A stretch of DNA of 64,000 nt, taken from positions 1,866,001 to 1,930,000 of the forward strand of contig NZ_CP108882.1 of assembly GCF_036347055.1 (NCBI RefSeq), read 5' to 3'. The notes under the pieces are model-generated. The model was given only the letters and a program-made list of their open reading frames with translations, did no database searches and was not told the DNA's origin. This document shows positions 61,825-64,000 of this stretch, one piece after another. Made by a program: the position numbers and the translations under genes. Position 1 is the stretch's first letter, and every line of letters begins with the position of its first letter. This stretch comes from Streptomyces sp. NBC_00820. GTDB lineage: Bacteria; Actinomycetota; Actinomycetes; Streptomycetales; Streptomycetaceae.

Positions 61825-64000
<2,176 letters not shown>

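Overview
This is a high-GC actinobacterial chromosome segment, almost certainly Streptomyces. The third codon positions are strongly G/C, GTG and TTG starts are common, and many genes overlap at ATGA, GTGA or TTGA. Two streptogrisin-type secreted proteases, a SepF paralogue of the SflA type, an iron box of the DmdR/IdeR kind and an rRNA operon are present. From memory, the gene order resembles the core region of S. coelicolor around SCO1739-SCO1793 (dnaE2, sflA, der, parA-scpA-scpB, ald, pyrG, recN, nadK, tlyA, siderophore uptake).

Layout. 1-4.2 kb: the start of a second DnaE polymerase running off the left edge, a repeat-rich intergenic stretch, two streptogrisin precursors and a DUF1684 protein. 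4.3-8.4 kb: an ABC-transport locus, with a leftward FAD/NAD(P) oxidoreductase and permease, and a rightward solute-binding lipoprotein preceded by a 23-codon leader peptide and an attenuator-like hairpin. 8.4-16.5 kb: a DUF5685 protein with an extreme cysteine tail, sflA, a glutaryl-CoA-type dehydrogenase, an MFS exporter, a PIG-V-like mannosyltransferase, a PAP2 phosphatase and a small I78 inhibitor. 16.8-21.4 kb: an isolated cytochrome oxidase subunit I, an Rpf-like LysM protein and two Streptomyces hypotheticals. 21.4-26.0 kb: the operon aroH-tyrA-cmk-plsC-der, read leftward. 26.4-30.4 kb: a Rieske lipoprotein and a cluster of two RlaP-type nucleotidyltransferases, an ADP-ribosylglycohydrolase and an NrtR-type Nudix regulator.

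30.4-41.5 kb: the leftward block parA-RHH-like-scpA-scpB-rluB, then ald, a large NTPase-TPR protein, a Nudix hydrolase and pyrG. 41.8-47.0 kb: a GH15 enzyme, a BBE-type FAD oxidoreductase and a PucR regulator. A 168-bp MITE-like element sits exactly at the stop codon of the next gene, a GT4 glycosyltransferase. 48.8-52.8 kb: recN, NAD kinase, tlyA and a small hypothetical; then an SCP2 protein. 53.4-56.5 kb: a siderophore ABC transporter (two FecCD permeases and an ATPase) behind an iron box. 56.5-59 kb: a HAD phosphatase and a DUF1015 protein. 59-64 kb: a giant Arg/Asp/Gly-repeat protein with a helical C-terminus, directly downstream of a leftward rRNA operon (5S complete, 23S partial, 16S outside).

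The strongest candidates for undescribed biology are the leaderless, cysteine-ending leader peptide in front of the binding protein, the NrtR / ADP-ribosylglycohydrolase / nucleotidyltransferase cluster, and the Arg/Asp/Gly-repeat protein behind the rRNA operon. Two genome-level patterns also stand out: many starts lie 6-8 nt after a TAnnnT -10 box (leaderless transcription), and short tandem repeats recur at or just past stop codons.
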